A stretch of 64,000 nucleotides of DNA, from positions 124,001 through 188,000 of the forward strand of contig JAUIDB010000006.1 in assembly GCA_030429235.1 (NCBI GenBank), given 5' to 3'. Of the stretch, positions 8,146 through 16,487 are shown piece by piece. Source of the stretch: Thermoanaerobaculia bacterium. GTDB taxonomy: Bacteria; Acidobacteriota; Thermoanaerobaculia; Multivoradales; JAIOJS01. Numbering within the stretch: the first letter of the stretch is position 1; every line of letters starts with the position of its first letter. The notes under the pieces are model-generated. The model made no database searches. It worked only from the letters and a program-made list of their open reading frames with translations, and had not been told where the DNA came from. The translations under genes and the position numbers were made by a program.

Positions 8146-9656
8146 TGAGCCTGCACCGACGACTCACCCAACTGACGCTGGCCGCCAGTGTAGGTCTCCT
8201 GTCGACTGCCGCACTTGCGGCTGGCGAGATCCCTGGTCATCCGCGGGATCTCTCCTACGGCGAGCTGCGCTTCGAGGTGCCGAACGCGGACTCGCTGCGC
8301 CACGAACTCTCGAACGGGATTCCCGTGTACGTAGTCGAGGATCACTCCCTGCCCCTGGTGGATCTTTCGATCACCTTGCGGACCGGAGAGTTCCTCGAGA
8401 CCGAGGAGTCTCGGGGCGTCGCCGGTCTCACCGGGTCGATGATCCGCCAGGGCGGAACAGAGCGTCTGTCGGCCGAAGAGTTCGACGAGCAGGTCGATTT
8501 CCTCGCCGCACGCATGAGCACCAGCGGCGGGTCCACCAGCAGTGGTGCTTCGCTGAATTGCCTGTCGAACGCGCTCGACGACTCGTTGGACCTGTTCTTC
8601 GAGATGCTGAAGACGCCTGGTTTCCAGGCCGACCGTCTCGGCGTGGTCAAGGGCAACTTGCTGGAGGGGATGAAGCAGCGCAACGACGACCCGCGGACCA
8701 TCGCGGCTCGGGAGTGGAGTTGGCTCCTGAGGGGGCGGGATCACTTCAGCGCGAGTCAGCTGACCGCGGCCGAACTCGAGCAGATCGACGGCGAGGCACT
8801 TGCGGACTTCCATCGTCGCTACTGGCGACCAGAACAGATGATCGTGGCGGTGTCCGGTGCCGTCGACACTACCGCCATCCTGGCCGACCTCGAGCGGCGG
8901 TTGAACGAGTGGCCAGCGGCCCCGTCCGGTACGACCGAGGTGACCTGGCCGCCCACTGCACCAGAGTTCGAACCGGCCCCGGGCATCTACCACGTCGAGA
9001 AGGACATACCGCAGGGGCGCGTCTCGATTGGCCATCTGACCACGGTGTGGGAGGACTGGTCCGATCCAGAGGCTTACGCCGCCATGGTGATGAACGAGAT
9101 CCTCGGTGGAGGTGGTTTCATCTCGAGAATCACCAAGCGGATCCGGTCCGATGAGGGACTGGCGTACAGCGCTGGCTCGGGCTACAACCAGGGTACGTTC
9201 TGGCCCGGGACCTTCACGGTGGGCTACCAGTCGAAAAACCCGACGGTGGCGTTGGCGGCGAAGATCGCTCTCGAAGAGATCACTCGAATCCAGGACGAAC
9301 CGGTGAGCGACGAGGAGCTGGCCACGGCCAAGGCATCGTTTATCGATACCTTCCCTCGGCGCTTCGAGTCGGCGGCGGCCGTGGCCCGCACCTTCGCCCG
9401 GGACGAGTACATCGGGCGGTCACACGACTACTGGTACCACTATCGCGATCGTTTCGCCGCGGTCGACAAGGCGGCAGTACAGAAAGCGGCCCAGGAGCGG
9501 CTGCGCCCGGAGGACCTGGTGATGCTGATCGTGGGACCCTGGGAAGAGATCGGCCCGGGTGACGCGGATCAGCGCGCAGACATGAGTCAGATCCTGGGCG
9601 GCGAGGTGAATCACCTACCACTTCGCGATCCTCTCACCCTCGAAGCGATGCCCTAG
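8145..9656 (+). CDS. M16 family peptidase homologue, non-catalytic subunit
   Basis: 503 residues with a signal peptide. The position of the HxxEH motif reads GVAGLTGSMIRQGGT, so no zinc ligands remain. The C-terminal substrate-binding region is preserved (ILGGGGFISRITKRIRSDEGLAYSAGSGY), including the Arg/Tyr pair typical of this half. In known M16B heterodimers one partner supplies the zinc site and the other this R/Y pair, so a complex with the upstream protein is expected. TGATG overlap supports co-translation. Confidence 0.88.
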   Translation: MSLHRRLTQLTLAASVGLLSTAALAAGEIPGHPRDLSYGELRFEVPNADSLRHELSNGIPVYVVEDHSLPLVDLSITLRTGEFLETEESRGVAGLTGSMIRQGGTERLSAEEFDEQVDFLAARMSTSGGSTSSGASLNCLSNALDDSLDLFFEMLKTPGFQADRLGVVKGNLLEGMKQRNDDPRTIAAREWSWLLRGRDHFSASQLTAAELEQIDGEALADFHRRYWRPEQMIVAVSGAVDTTAILADLERRLNEWPAAPSGTTEVTWPPTAPEFEPAPGIYHVEKDIPQGRVSIGHLTTVWEDWSDPEAYAAMVMNEILGGGGFISRITKRIRSDEGLAYSAGSGYNQGTFWPGTFTVGYQSKNPTVALAAKIALEEITRIQDEPVSDEELATAKASFIDTFPRRFESAAAVARTFARDEYIGRSHDYWYHYRDRFAAVDKAAVQKAAQERLRPEDLVMLIVGPWEEIGPGDADQRADMSQILGGEVNHLPLRDPLTLEAMP

Positions 9657-9686
9657 GGAGCCGGCCGGGGTCCGGCGAGGTTTGGT

Positions 9687-11069
9687 GTGGGTTCTCGGCG
9701 TCAGTTCTGGAAGCGCGACTGGCTGTTCTGGACCGTGGCTGGCCTGCTCGTCGGGTTGGCCTCCGGCGTGGCCTGGCTCAGCCGCAATCCTCACACGCTG
9801 TGGGTCGACCGGGCCGCCACCTGGCCGGCGATCGGCTCCCTGGCGCAACAGTTTCGAGCTCGCTATCCGCAACCTCCGGTCGCACCCGATCGGCGGCAGG
9901 AGGCGGAGTCGGCGACAGAGCCCGGCGATCGGACACCGGAGGCTGAGTTCGGGGCGAGGCCAAGCGTCTGGATCAGCTCGTCGACTCCCCTCTACGCCAC
10001 GCCGCGGCTCGATAGCGAGATCCTGGCCACCCTCGAACCCGTGACGCGCCTGGTACAACGGGAGCGTCGGCAGGACTGGTACGGGGTGGCCTGGGGGGAC
10101 GAAACGGCGTGGGTCTACCTGCCGGACTACTCCGAGACCGCTGATCCGCCGCTCGGTATGGGCGTCGAACCGCCGGGTCCCGTCCCCGATCTTGCGCCCG
10201 AGCCCGAGCGCCTCGCCGAGGCGCGGCGACTCCTCGTAGACGAGGCGGTCACGCGTGTTGGTGCTTACCACCTGTACACCGACGTCGTAGATGCGACCAT
10301 GGTCTCCTCTTTGTCGATCGCCGTGCCGAGTCTCGAAGTCGTGTACCACGAACGGACGGGGCTTCGACCGATCGATCAGCCGCGAGCGGCGATCGTCCTT
10401 TTCGAGAGCCGGTTGTCCTACGAGCGCTTCAAAGCGAAGGAGCGTTCCCTGGCCGGTCGACCCTCCAGCGGTCACGTCGGGCGCGGGGTCGTCGCTCTCT
10501 ACCGGCAGGGTCGGGAGCAGTCTGAAGTCCACTCGACGCTACTTCACGAGCTGGTGCATCTCCTGAACCGACGGGCGATCGGTCCGGCCCTGCCACCCTG
10601 GCTGGATGAAGGACTGGCCGAAGACTTCTCCGGGGCGGCCGTGTCGGACGCCGGTCGATTGCAGCCCGGCACCCTGGCTCCGACCCTGTCTCGGGACCAA
10701 GACCGATGGCGGGCGACCGGCTCCCAGGCCGCCTTGATTGGACTGCAGCGCCAGTTGGCGGCCCACGGTTCACTCCCGGCAATCCGGGACGTCGTTGGTT
10801 TCGATGAAGAGGAGTTCCACGCTTCGGGAGAGCGGGCACAACACTACGCGCTGGCCGGCTTCTTGATTCGGTATCTGTTCGCCGAGCACGGGGACGCGTT
10901 TCGGGGATTCCTGGCGTCGGTCGCTGACGGAGGGAGCGCTCGCGCCGAGGCTCTGCTGCAGTGGCTCGGACAGAGTTGGTCCGATCTCGACACTGGATTC
11001 ACGACCTGGATCGAAGGGTGGCCGTCTCCTCTGGAAGGCGTGGTGGCGATCGAGAGCAGGGCCGAATGA
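9687..11069 (+). CDS. membrane-anchored SH3-domain gluzincin peptidase (peptidase MA-like)
   Basis: About 460 residues. One N-terminal membrane helix (WLFWTVAGLLVGLASGVAWL) anchors the protein. A bacterial SH3-like segment (TPLYATPRLDSEILATLEPVTRL) follows, then a metallopeptidase domain with HELVH and, 17 residues on, LDEGLAEDF, the gluzincin pattern HExxH plus a glutamate ligand. It is predicted to act outside the membrane on cell-wall-associated protein. The start is GTG with GAGG six bases upstream. It lies 30 bp after the M16 pair and may be in the same operon. Substrate is unknown. Confidence 0.75.
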   Translation: MGSRRQFWKRDWLFWTVAGLLVGLASGVAWLSRNPHTLWVDRAATWPAIGSLAQQFRARYPQPPVAPDRRQEAESATEPGDRTPEAEFGARPSVWISSSTPLYATPRLDSEILATLEPVTRLVQRERRQDWYGVAWGDETAWVYLPDYSETADPPLGMGVEPPGPVPDLAPEPERLAEARRLLVDEAVTRVGAYHLYTDVVDATMVSSLSIAVPSLEVVYHERTGLRPIDQPRAAIVLFESRLSYERFKAKERSLAGRPSSGHVGRGVVALYRQGREQSEVHSTLLHELVHLLNRRAIGPALPPWLDEGLAEDFSGAAVSDAGRLQPGTLAPTLSRDQDRWRATGSQAALIGLQRQLAAHGSLPAIRDVVGFDEEEFHASGERAQHYALAGFLIRYLFAEHGDAFRGFLASVADGGSARAEALLQWLGQSWSDLDTGFTTWIEGWPSPLEGVVAIESRAE

Positions 11070-11153
11070 GGTCGGAGTCTGGGGAGACCTCTGCCTCCCG
11101 GTGGTAGCAGTCCACCCGCTGGTCCGCAACCTCGATTCTTTCCTCTTCCCCCC

Positions 11154-11183
11154 AAAAAAAAGATGGGCGCTCTAGGCGCCCAT
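11154..11183 (-). terminator. intrinsic terminator on minus strand
   Basis: On the minus strand ATGGGCGC and GCGCCCAT make a perfect 8-bp stem with a 5-base loop, followed directly by CTTTTTTTT. Only the minus strand has the T-tract. It ends either the moaD-moaE mRNA, 232 bp upstream, or a separate RNA in this gap. Confidence 0.85.
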
Positions 11184-11400
11184 GGAGAAAAGGGTGAGGC
11201 GCAAAGTTTAGGGCCTGGCGGCGAGAAAATCAAGGGTCGTTTCACCGGAGACCGCCACGAAACCTCATCGGACGCTATTTGGGGTGGCTCGCCGGGGCGA
11301 TCTTCGCTATTTGTGTCCACGAGGGGGCAACTTTGGGGCCGCTTGGGCGCCAGAGCGGAGAACGTTTGGACTCGGCGGAGACTGCAGACACCGAGTCAGG
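11154..11400 (-). ncRNA. candidate structured RNA or long 3' UTR
   Basis: The gap 11070-11414 has no convincing gene. Read on the minus strand it contains, in order: a hairpin GACTCGG/CCGAGTC (11369-11397); a hairpin CCGCTCTGG/CCAAGCGG; long-range pairings CAAAGTT/AACTTTG and GGCGAG/CTCGCC that would enclose about 100 nt; two copies of AAATAGCG 28 bases apart; and a strong intrinsic terminator. This density of pairing suggests a non-coding RNA of roughly 200-250 nt (6S-like size) or an elaborate 3' UTR of moaD-moaE. I do not recognise signatures of tmRNA, RNase P RNA or SRP RNA. The remaining piece, 11070-11153, shows nothing. Confidence 0.4.
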
Positions 11401-11414
11401 GCCCGCTCTCGACC

Positions 11415-12101
11415 TCAGGACCGATCCGCCGGCTCGAGAGGCTCTTCTTCGCGCCAGGCGTGGGCTCCGTTGCCGTAGTGCTCCTGCTTCCAGACTGGAA
11501 CTTCCCGCTTGAGCCGCTCGAGAGCCAGCCGACTCGCTTCGTAGGCGGCGTCCCGATGGGGCGAGGCGGCGGCGATTCCGACGCTGGCGACTCCCGGGGC
11601 GAGACGACCCGTGCGGTGATGGATGGCCAGGCGGAGATCGTCGGCATCGGCTTCCAATTCGGTGACGATGCGGTCGAGCCGGTCGAGTGCCATGCGATGG
11701 TAGGCGTGGTAGGTGATGCCAGCCACGGTTTGGTCGGCATGGTGGTCCCGCACGACTCCCAGGAAGAGGGTCACCGCCCCGCGGCTCGGTGCCTCGACGG
11801 CGGCGAGCAGGCTCGCGGCGTCGATCGGCTGCTCGTCGACCCTGACGGCGCTCGGGGCACCGCCGGAGACGGGAGGGAGCAGCGCCACCTCGCAACCCGG
11901 TCGCAGTTCGCTGTCGGGGCCAGAGATGACACCGTCGATGGCTAGTGCCAGGCGTGGCCAGAGGGGAGCCAGGTCCGGATACTGCTCCTCCAACTGGCGC
12001 CGTAGGCCTGCGAGGTCGGCGCCCGGGGCGAGTTCGACTTCCATCTCGCTCGTACCAAGGGCTTCGCTGGCGGAGGCAAAAGCCACGAGACGAATCTTCA
12101 T
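11415..12101 (-). CDS. molybdopterin synthase, MoaD-MoaE fusion
   Basis: 228 residues. Residues 1-81 are MoaD-like and end in LLPPVSGG, the Gly-Gly tail that carries the thiocarboxylate in molybdopterin synthase. MoaE follows directly (VDEQPIDAASLLAAV, AVTLFLGVVRDHH, EVPVWKQEHYGNGAHAW with the catalytic-lysine region). The enzyme converts cyclic pyranopterin monophosphate to molybdopterin. Fusions of this kind (MoaX of mycobacteria) are known and need the Gly-Gly end to be freed by cleavage, so a cut after SGG is expected here. It is divergent from the carboxylase operon. No other moa gene is in the window. Confidence 0.9.
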   Translation of the reverse strand: MKIRLVAFASASEALGTSEMEVELAPGADLAGLRRQLEEQYPDLAPLWPRLALAIDGVISGPDSELRPGCEVALLPPVSGGAPSAVRVDEQPIDAASLLAAVEAPSRGAVTLFLGVVRDHHADQTVAGITYHAYHRMALDRLDRIVTELEADADDLRLAIHHRTGRLAPGVASVGIAAASPHRDAAYEASRLALERLKREVPVWKQEHYGNGAHAWREEEPLEPADRS

Positions 12102-12117
12102 AGCGAGGATGATAGCC

Positions 12118-12164
12118 GAGCCCGGCTGCTGGGCGGCACGTATAATCGCCGCGACCTAGGAGGG
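12118..12164 (+). promoter_or_regulatory. candidate -10 box and ribosome-binding site of carboxylase operon
   Basis: A perfect TATAAT sits at 12141-12146 in the gap between moaD-moaE and the carboxylase gene, followed by AGGAGG at 12159-12164. No good -35 lies 17 bases upstream (GAGCCC), so the promoter may depend on an activator. The AGGAGG is eight bases before a TTG codon, which decides the start of the next gene. Confidence 0.5.
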
Positions 12165-12172
12165 TGGACTCT

Positions 12173-13831
12173 TTGTCGATACTAGAAAGTCAGATCACCG
12201 CCGACGAGCGGTTCGAGAAGAGGTTTCAGCATTGGAACTCCCTGTGGCGAGAGATCGCCCAGCAGGAGGCAACGCTTCGACTGGGTGGTGGTGAGAAGCG
12301 TCTCGAGCGACAGCGGGCCAAGGGGAAGATGACGGCTCGCGAGCGGATCGCGGCCCTGTGTGACGAAGGGGCGCCGTTCCTCGAACTCGGTCTGTGGGCC
12401 GCTCACGGGATGTATGCGGAGTTTGGCGGTGCGCCGGCGGCCGGCGTCGTCATCGGGGTGGGCAGGATCCAGGGACGGGAAGCCATGGTGGTGGCCAACG
12501 ACGCCACCGTGAAGGCGGGAGCCTGGTTCCCGATGACCTGCAAGAAGGTACTCCGGGCCCAAGAGATCGCGGCCGAGAACCGGCTGCCGGTGGTCTATCT
12601 GGTCGATTCGGCGGGGGTGTTCCTGCCTCTGCAGGACGAGATCTTCCCTGACCGCGACCACTTCGGTCGCGCCTTCTACAACAACGCCCGCCTGTCGGCG
12701 GCGGGGATACCTCAGATCGCGGCGATCCTCGGACCTTGCGTGGCCGGTGGCGCGTATCTGCCCATCATGAGCGACGAGTCGCACATCGTCGAGGGCACCG
12801 GCTCGATCTTCCTCGCGGGTCCTCACCTGGTGAAGGCGGCGATCGGAGAGTCGATCGAGGCCGAAGATCTCGGCGGTGCGTTCGTCCAGTGCGACATCTC
12901 CGGGGTGGTCGATCATCGACATCCCGACGATGCGAGTTGCCTGGCCAAGATCCGATCGCAGTTCGCCCAGATGGCGCCACCGCCCGCCGCCCCGTTCGCT
13001 CGTCGCGAGGCCCGAGACCCGCAGTACCCCGCCTCCCAGCTGACCGGGATGCTACCGGTGGATCGCAGTCGACCGTACGATGCTCGGGAGATGATTGCGC
13101 GACTGGTCGATGGCAGCGAGTTCGATGAGTTCAAGGAGACCTACGGACAGACCCTGCTCTGCGGGACCGGCTGGATCGACGGCTGGGCGGTGGGAATCGT
13201 CGCCAACCAGCGGTCGATCGTGACTCAGCGGACCGGGGTCGAGGAGCGCGATCGCGAGCTTCAGATTGGTGGCGTCGTGTACTCGGAAGCGGCCGACAAG
13301 GGGGCCAGGTTCGTCCAGCTCTGCAACCAGAAGGGGATCCCTCTTCTCTTTCTCCAGGACGTGACCGGCTTCATGGTGGGCAGTCGGGCGGAGCGCGGGG
13401 GCATCATCAAGGACGGCGCGAAGATGGTCAACGCGGTGGCCAACACCGTGGTCCCCAAGATCACGATCTTCGTCGGCAACTCCTACGGTGCGGGCAACTA
13501 CGCGATGTGCGGCAAGGCCTACGGTGCGCGCTTCGTCTACGCCTGGCCGTCGGCGTCGATCGCGGTAATGGGTGGTGCCCAGGCCTCCAAGACCTTGCTT
13601 TCGATCCAGCTCAAGAATCGCGAGGTCTCCGACGAGGAGCGCGAGTCTCTGCTCTCCAAGATCCAACGACGATACGACGAAGCGATGGATCCGCGGTACG
13701 CTGCAGCTCGGCTCTGGGTCGATGCCATCATCGATCCCGGTCAGACGCGGGAGGTCGTGTCGCGCTCTCTGGCCGCCGCGGCCTGTAACCCAGTGATCGA
13801 CGAGTTCAAGACCGGCGTGTTGCAGACCTAG
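12173..13831 (+). CDS. acyl-CoA carboxylase, carboxyltransferase (beta) subunit
   Basis: About 552 residues spanning both crotonase-like halves of the carboxyltransferase: KMTARERIAALCDEGAPFLELG at the start, GPCVAGGAYLPIMSDESHIVEGTGSIFLAGP for acyl-CoA binding, then QDVTGFMVG and NSYGAGNYAMCGKAY in the carboxybiotin half. It most resembles methylcrotonyl-CoA / geranyl-CoA carboxylase beta subunits. It moves CO2 from biotin to a branched acyl-CoA. The biotin carboxylase/carrier subunit is absent from the window. The track starts at GTG 12164, but that GTG is part of the AGGAGGGTG ribosome site; TTG 12173 (SILESQ) is preferred. It is first gene of a four-gene operon with AtuA-like and hydratase genes. 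Confidence 0.9.
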   Translation: MSILESQITADERFEKRFQHWNSLWREIAQQEATLRLGGGEKRLERQRAKGKMTARERIAALCDEGAPFLELGLWAAHGMYAEFGGAPAAGVVIGVGRIQGREAMVVANDATVKAGAWFPMTCKKVLRAQEIAAENRLPVVYLVDSAGVFLPLQDEIFPDRDHFGRAFYNNARLSAAGIPQIAAILGPCVAGGAYLPIMSDESHIVEGTGSIFLAGPHLVKAAIGESIEAEDLGGAFVQCDISGVVDHRHPDDASCLAKIRSQFAQMAPPPAAPFARREARDPQYPASQLTGMLPVDRSRPYDAREMIARLVDGSEFDEFKETYGQTLLCGTGWIDGWAVGIVANQRSIVTQRTGVEERDRELQIGGVVYSEAADKGARFVQLCNQKGIPLLFLQDVTGFMVGSRAERGGIIKDGAKMVNAVANTVVPKITIFVGNSYGAGNYAMCGKAYGARFVYAWPSASIAVMGGAQASKTLLSIQLKNREVSDEERESLLSKIQRRYDEAMDPRYAAARLWVDAIIDPGQTREVVSRSLAAAACNPVIDEFKTGVLQT

Positions 13832-13860
13832 GGTCGGCTCGCTGGGATTCGAGGAAACGA

Positions 13861-15228
13861 ATGAAGACGATACGAATAGGAAACGGTCAGGGCTTCTGGG
13901 GCGACAGTGTCGATGCCCCGGTGGATCTCCTACGGGGTGGCCCCATCGACTACATCGGCATGGACTACCTCGCCGAGGTGACGCTGTCGATCATGATGCG
14001 GCAGAAGTTGAAGGATCCGAGTCGGGGCTACGCCACCGATTTCATCGGGTTCATCCGCCGGGTGCTGCCGGAACTCCGCGAACGTGGCGTCCGTGTGATC
14101 ACCAACGCCGGCGGGTTGAACCCGAAGGCGTGTCGTGAACAGATCTTCGAGGTGGCTCGGGAGTTCGGAATCTCCGGTTTGCGGGTTGGAGTGGTCGAAG
14201 GCGACGACATCCTGCCCGACCTGAAGGAGCTGGTGGACTCGGGACACGCCTTGCGGCACATGGAGACCGGCGACGAGATCGCGGGCGTTCTCGATCAGGT
14301 GACCAGCGCCAACGCCTACCTCGGCGCCTGGCCGGTGGTGGATGCCCTGAATCAGGGTGCGGACATCGTACTCTGTGGGCGGGTGACCGATACCGCGTTG
14401 GCCCTGGCACCGATGGCACATGAGTTCGGGTGGTCGCCCGACAACTGGGACTTGATGGCCGCGGGCACCGTGGCCGGGCACATTCTGGAGTGCGGAGCCC
14501 AATGCACCGGCGGCAACTTCTCTCGATGGTGGGAAGTCCCCGACCTGTGGAACGTCGGTTTCCCCATCGTCGAGGCGTCGGCCGACGGCAGCTTCGTCGT
14601 CACCAAGCACGACGGCACCGGGGGGATGGTCACCGAAGAGACGGTGGCCGAGCAGCTGGTTTACGAGATGGGAAACCCCGGTGAATACCTGACCCCTGAC
14701 GTCACGGCGGACTTCACCTCCATTCAACTGAAAGCCGCGGGCGCCAACCGAGTTCGCGTCTCGGGAATCGGTGGAGGGCCGCGGACGCCATTCCTCAAGA
14801 TCTCGGCTTCCTATCTAGCTGGATTCAAGACCAGTGGCCAGCTCACGGTCTCCGGGCCGCAGGCGATCGACAAAGCACGTCTCTGCGCCGACGTGGTCTG
14901 GAAACGATTGGAGAAAGCCGGCGTAACCTTCGACCCCGCCGATCGTCTCGAGGAGCTCGTCGGCCACTCAGCTTGTCTACCCGGCGTCTTGAGTGCGCCG
15001 TCCGATCCCCCCGAGGTCGTGCTGCGACTCGGGGTGCGCGATGCCGACCGCGAGAAGGTCGCTCGATTCGGCAAGGAACTCGCCCCTCTGGTGACCTCGG
15101 GCCCACCCGGAGTGACCGGCTTTGCCGGAGGGCGGCCCAAGCCACAGGAGATCGTCGCCTATTGGCCGGCGTTGATCGAACGCGAGGTCGTGGAGTCCAG
15201 CGTTCACGTGACGGTGGAGGAGGTCTGA
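13861..15228 (+). CDS. AtuA-family protein (acyclic terpene utilization, DUF1446)
   Basis: 455 residues: IRIGNGQGFWGDS at the start, GPIDYIGMDYLAEVTLSIM, GVRVITNAGGLNP, CGRVTDTALALAPM and CTGGNFSRWW, all characteristic of AtuA/DUF1446. AtuA is required for growth on citronellol-type terpenes in Pseudomonas, but its reaction is not settled. Here it sits between a carboxylase beta subunit and an enoyl-CoA hydratase, so a role in degrading isoprenoid or leucine-derived acyl-CoAs is inferred. The small C-terminal AtuA domain is encoded as a separate overlapping gene. Confidence 0.85.
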   Translation: MKTIRIGNGQGFWGDSVDAPVDLLRGGPIDYIGMDYLAEVTLSIMMRQKLKDPSRGYATDFIGFIRRVLPELRERGVRVITNAGGLNPKACREQIFEVAREFGISGLRVGVVEGDDILPDLKELVDSGHALRHMETGDEIAGVLDQVTSANAYLGAWPVVDALNQGADIVLCGRVTDTALALAPMAHEFGWSPDNWDLMAAGTVAGHILECGAQCTGGNFSRWWEVPDLWNVGFPIVEASADGSFVVTKHDGTGGMVTEETVAEQLVYEMGNPGEYLTPDVTADFTSIQLKAAGANRVRVSGIGGGPRTPFLKISASYLAGFKTSGQLTVSGPQAIDKARLCADVVWKRLEKAGVTFDPADRLEELVGHSACLPGVLSAPSDPPEVVLRLGVRDADREKVARFGKELAPLVTSGPPGVTGFAGGRPKPQEIVAYWPALIEREVVESSVHVTVEEV

Positions 15229-15575
15229 TGGCACGGGTTCCACTATCCCGCATCGCCCACGCGCGCTCTGGCGACAAAGGGGACGGTAGCAACGTCGGCC
15301 TGATCGCCGATACGGCAGCCCTCTACGAGATCATCCGCGAACAGGTTACGCCGGAGCGGGTGAAGGAACACTTCGCCGAGGTCTGCCACGGAGCGGTCGA
15401 GCGCTTCGAGGTGCCCAATCTACGGGCTCTGAATTTCATCCTGCACGACTCGCTGGGTGGCGGCGGCACCCTCAGTCTGAAGACCGACGCCCAGGGCAAG
15501 ACCCATGGTCAGGGCATTCTGGCTCTGGAGGTCGAGGTCCCCTCCGAGCTCTTGCCCGCCGAGGTGCACCGATGA
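15228..15575 (+). CDS. AtuA C-terminal-like small protein
   Basis: 115 residues beginning MARVPLSRIAHARSGDKGD, with SNVGLIADT and LRALNFILHDSLGGGGTLSLKTDAQGK. This matches the C-terminal domain found fused to longer AtuA proteins. TGATG overlap with the AtuA gene and ATGA overlap with the hydratase show tight co-translation, so it probably forms a complex with the upstream protein. No catalytic residues are recognised; ARSGDKGD may bind a nucleotide or phosphate, a guess. The track's 14973 start is inside the AtuA gene and is rejected. Confidence 0.8.
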   Translation: MARVPLSRIAHARSGDKGDGSNVGLIADTAALYEIIREQVTPERVKEHFAEVCHGAVERFEVPNLRALNFILHDSLGGGGTLSLKTDAQGKTHGQGILALEVEVPSELLPAEVHR

Positions 15576-16354
15576 CCGAGTGGTTGGTCGAACGGCGAGA
15601 GGGCGATCTGCTGTGGGTGACGTTGAACGATCCCGATCGAGCCAACGCTCTGGCCCCGGGTTTGATCGAGGCCCTGACCGACCTCTATCGGCGCCCGCTG
15701 CTCGAGTCTGGAGTTCGGGCCCTGCTGCTATCGGGAGCCGGCCGCCACTTCTCGGCCGGAGCCGATCTCGCGCACCTGCGGTCTCTGAAGGACGCGACCT
15801 TGGAGGACAACCGGGCGGATTCGAAACGTCTGCGCGACCTGTTCCAGGCGGTCTTGACGCAGGAGGTCCTGACCATTGCCCTGGTGCAGGGGGCCTGTAT
15901 CGCGGGAGGCTGCGGCCTGGCCACGGCGCATGACTTCGTGATCGCATCCGAGCGGGCCAAGTTCATGTACAGCGAGGTGAAGATCGGATTCGTCGCAGCG
16001 TTGGTCGCCACCTTTCTGCCGTTGCGCGTCAGCGGCCGTGATGCCCGTGAGATGCTACTGAACCCGAGCCTGCTACCGGCGGAGGAGGCTCTGAGACTTG
16101 GTTTGATCAACCGCGTGGTCGGCGAGGGCGAGCTAACGACGGCAGGCGAGGCTCTGGCGGAGGAGATCCTGAGCAATGCGAGTTCCCAGTCGCTGGCTCG
16201 CACCAAGCGCCTCCTCCTGTCGTTGCCCGGTCGTTCGCTCAACGACGCGCTCGACCACGCGGCCGAGCAGAACGCCCAGGCGCGTCGGACCGAGGACTGT
16301 CAGCGCGGCATTGCGCACTTTCTCGAGCACAAGTCGGCTCCGACCTGGCGTTAG
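15572..16354 (+). CDS. enoyl-CoA hydratase/isomerase (crotonase) family protein
   Basis: 260 residues of the crotonase fold: LLLSGAGRHFSAGADLAHL supplies the first oxyanion-hole loop, GACIAGGCGLATAHDFVIAS the second. The order carboxylase, AtuA, hydratase suggests 3-methylglutaconyl-CoA or isohexenyl-glutaconyl-CoA as substrate, as in the leucine (Liu) and terpene (Atu) pathways. The usual paired glutamates of true hydratases are not obvious: the position after GGC is G-L-A rather than G-x-E, so another crotonase reaction is possible. It is the last gene of the operon. Confidence 0.85.
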   Translation: MTEWLVERREGDLLWVTLNDPDRANALAPGLIEALTDLYRRPLLESGVRALLLSGAGRHFSAGADLAHLRSLKDATLEDNRADSKRLRDLFQAVLTQEVLTIALVQGACIAGGCGLATAHDFVIASERAKFMYSEVKIGFVAALVATFLPLRVSGRDAREMLLNPSLLPAEEALRLGLINRVVGEGELTTAGEALAEEILSNASSQSLARTKRLLLSLPGRSLNDALDHAAEQNAQARRTEDCQRGIAHFLEHKSAPTWR

Positions 16355-16487
16355 GATCTCGAACCGACTCGACCTTCTGGAAACCCCGCTCTCCGGGGAC
16401 GCGGCGCCTGGGGGAGCCCAACGGTGCCTTGCGCGACCTCGCCGGGAGCCGACGGCATGCGCGGAATGCGCTCCCTTCCGCCTTGGG

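Noticed and set aside
11163-11945. 260-residue plus-strand ORF over the RNA-like gap and moaE
   Set aside because: Antisense to the conserved MoaD-MoaE gene; its start lies in the terminator stem.
15420-15947. 175-residue minus-strand ORF
   Set aside because: Shadow of the AtuA-like and hydratase genes.
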